A DNA stretch of 13,254 nt from Nitrospirales bacterium (lineage in GTDB: Bacteria > Nitrospirota > Nitrospiria > Nitrospirales > UBA8639): positions 1-13,254 of the forward strand of contig BQIY01000022.1 in assembly GCA_021604265.1 (NCBI GenBank), written 5' to 3'. A program made the translations under genes and the position numbers. Every line of letters starts with the position of its first letter. Positions within the stretch are counted from its first letter, which is position 1. Below the pieces are notes generated by a model. That model saw nothing but the letters and a program-made list of their open reading frames with translations, searched no databases and had not been told where the DNA came from. Below are positions 12,921 through 13,254 of the stretch, piece by piece.

Positions 12921-13254
12921 TCATTTTTTAAAGTCTGAGGAATGCGCCACATAAGGGTTCTCGGACTCTGGAACATTCACCACGGGTTTTTGTTGTGACG
13001 CACCCATAAATTCAACGGACGTGTCCCCTCGCAAGTGCGACGGCGTAAGAAAATAATCACCATCGACGCTCGCGGTCCAGATCGTCTGTGCGGTGCCTTC
13101 ATCTCCGCCAGTGAGCACATAGGCCAAGCCGCCGAAAACTCCTCCAAGGCCCGCATAAACCAGCTTGATTGGAGTATACAGAATTGACAACGCTCCACTC
13201 GCTAACTGTGAACCCACACTATCCGATCCGGAATGAGAGCTTTTTCCTTGAGAG
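12921..13254 (-). CDS. Partial gene: C-terminal part of a small membrane/secreted protein of unknown function
   Basis: The frame is open from the right window edge, so the true start is outside; the GTG at 13217 is internal or at best an alternative. The 110 visible residues read SGSDSVGSQLASGALS, then a hydrophobic, Gly-rich segment (YTPIKLVYAGLGGVFGGLAY, just before VLTGG), then GTAQTIWTASVDGDYFLTPS and HLRGDTSVEFMG, ending in a polar tail ESENPYVAHSSDFKK. This arrangement, a Gly-rich hydrophobic helix followed by an IWTxSxxGxYxLTPxxLxG motif, recalls small hypothetical proteins annotated in environmental Gram-negatives; I know no function. It is convergent with the permease gene, with 80 bases between them and no clear terminator. 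Confidence 0.75.
   Translation of the reverse strand, partial: SQGKSSHSGSDSVGSQLASGALSILYTPIKLVYAGLGGVFGGLAYVLTGGDEGTAQTIWTASVDGDYFLTPSHLRGDTSVEFMGASQQKPVVNVPESENPYVAHSSDFKK

Overview
The window looks like ordinary chromosomal housekeeping and accessory sequence from a Gram-negative bacterium. An MlaA-type outer-membrane lipoprotein and a second lipoprotein show that there is an outer membrane. The mix of genes (HxlR regulator, short-form GpmA, DUF3391/HD-GYP protein, RpoD-like sigma factor with an unusual spacer, PerM-type transporter), the mid-range base composition and the long gene-free stretches remind me of Nitrospirota (Nitrospira-like). That placement is recall rather than proof. There is no rRNA, tRNA, CRISPR array, insertion sequence or phage gene here.

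Layout. At 1-686 (-) lies an SDR oxidoreductase cut by the window edge. At about 700-990 (-) is a decayed, frameshifted piece of a zinc-type alcohol dehydrogenase/quinone oxidoreductase, followed divergently by an HxlR regulator with N-terminal cysteines (1098-1451, +). This looks like an eroding electrophile/quinone-stress locus. At 1602-2207 (-) is gpmA. An ACG-rich inverted repeat (2289-2372) precedes an unrecognised 274-residue protein (2445-3269, +). A hairpin at 3275-3291 separates it from two minus-strand membrane proteins that both carry zinc-ribbon-like CxxC pairs: a DUF2628-like protein (3298-4017) and a coiled-coil protein (4185-4859).

At 5196-6551 (+) is a DUF3391/HD-GYP protein, probably for c-di-GMP turnover, and at 6823-7551 (+) a protein with 28 uninterrupted pentapeptide repeats. 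At 7639-9192 (-) is a sigma-70 factor of the RpoD type. A 787-base gene-free region (9193-9979) holds several inverted repeats. Then come mlaA (9980-10897, +), a small lipoprotein (10924-11475, -), an AI-2E/PerM-family permease (11761-12840, +), and the C-terminal part of a secreted or membrane protein running off the right edge (12921-13254, -).

Most genes are single transcription units, often divergent or convergent, so the regulatory content sits between them. The best candidate regulatory sites are perfect palindromes at 1052-1061, 4896-4907 and 6708-6721, and a pair of divergent promoters at 11506-11682 that share an 11-base -10 block; one of these is overlapped by a 17-base dyad. I see no clear new multi-gene system. 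The most notable items are the frameshifted dehydrogenase remnant beside its likely regulator, the twin promoters with an operator, and a possible structured RNA near 9550-9650.
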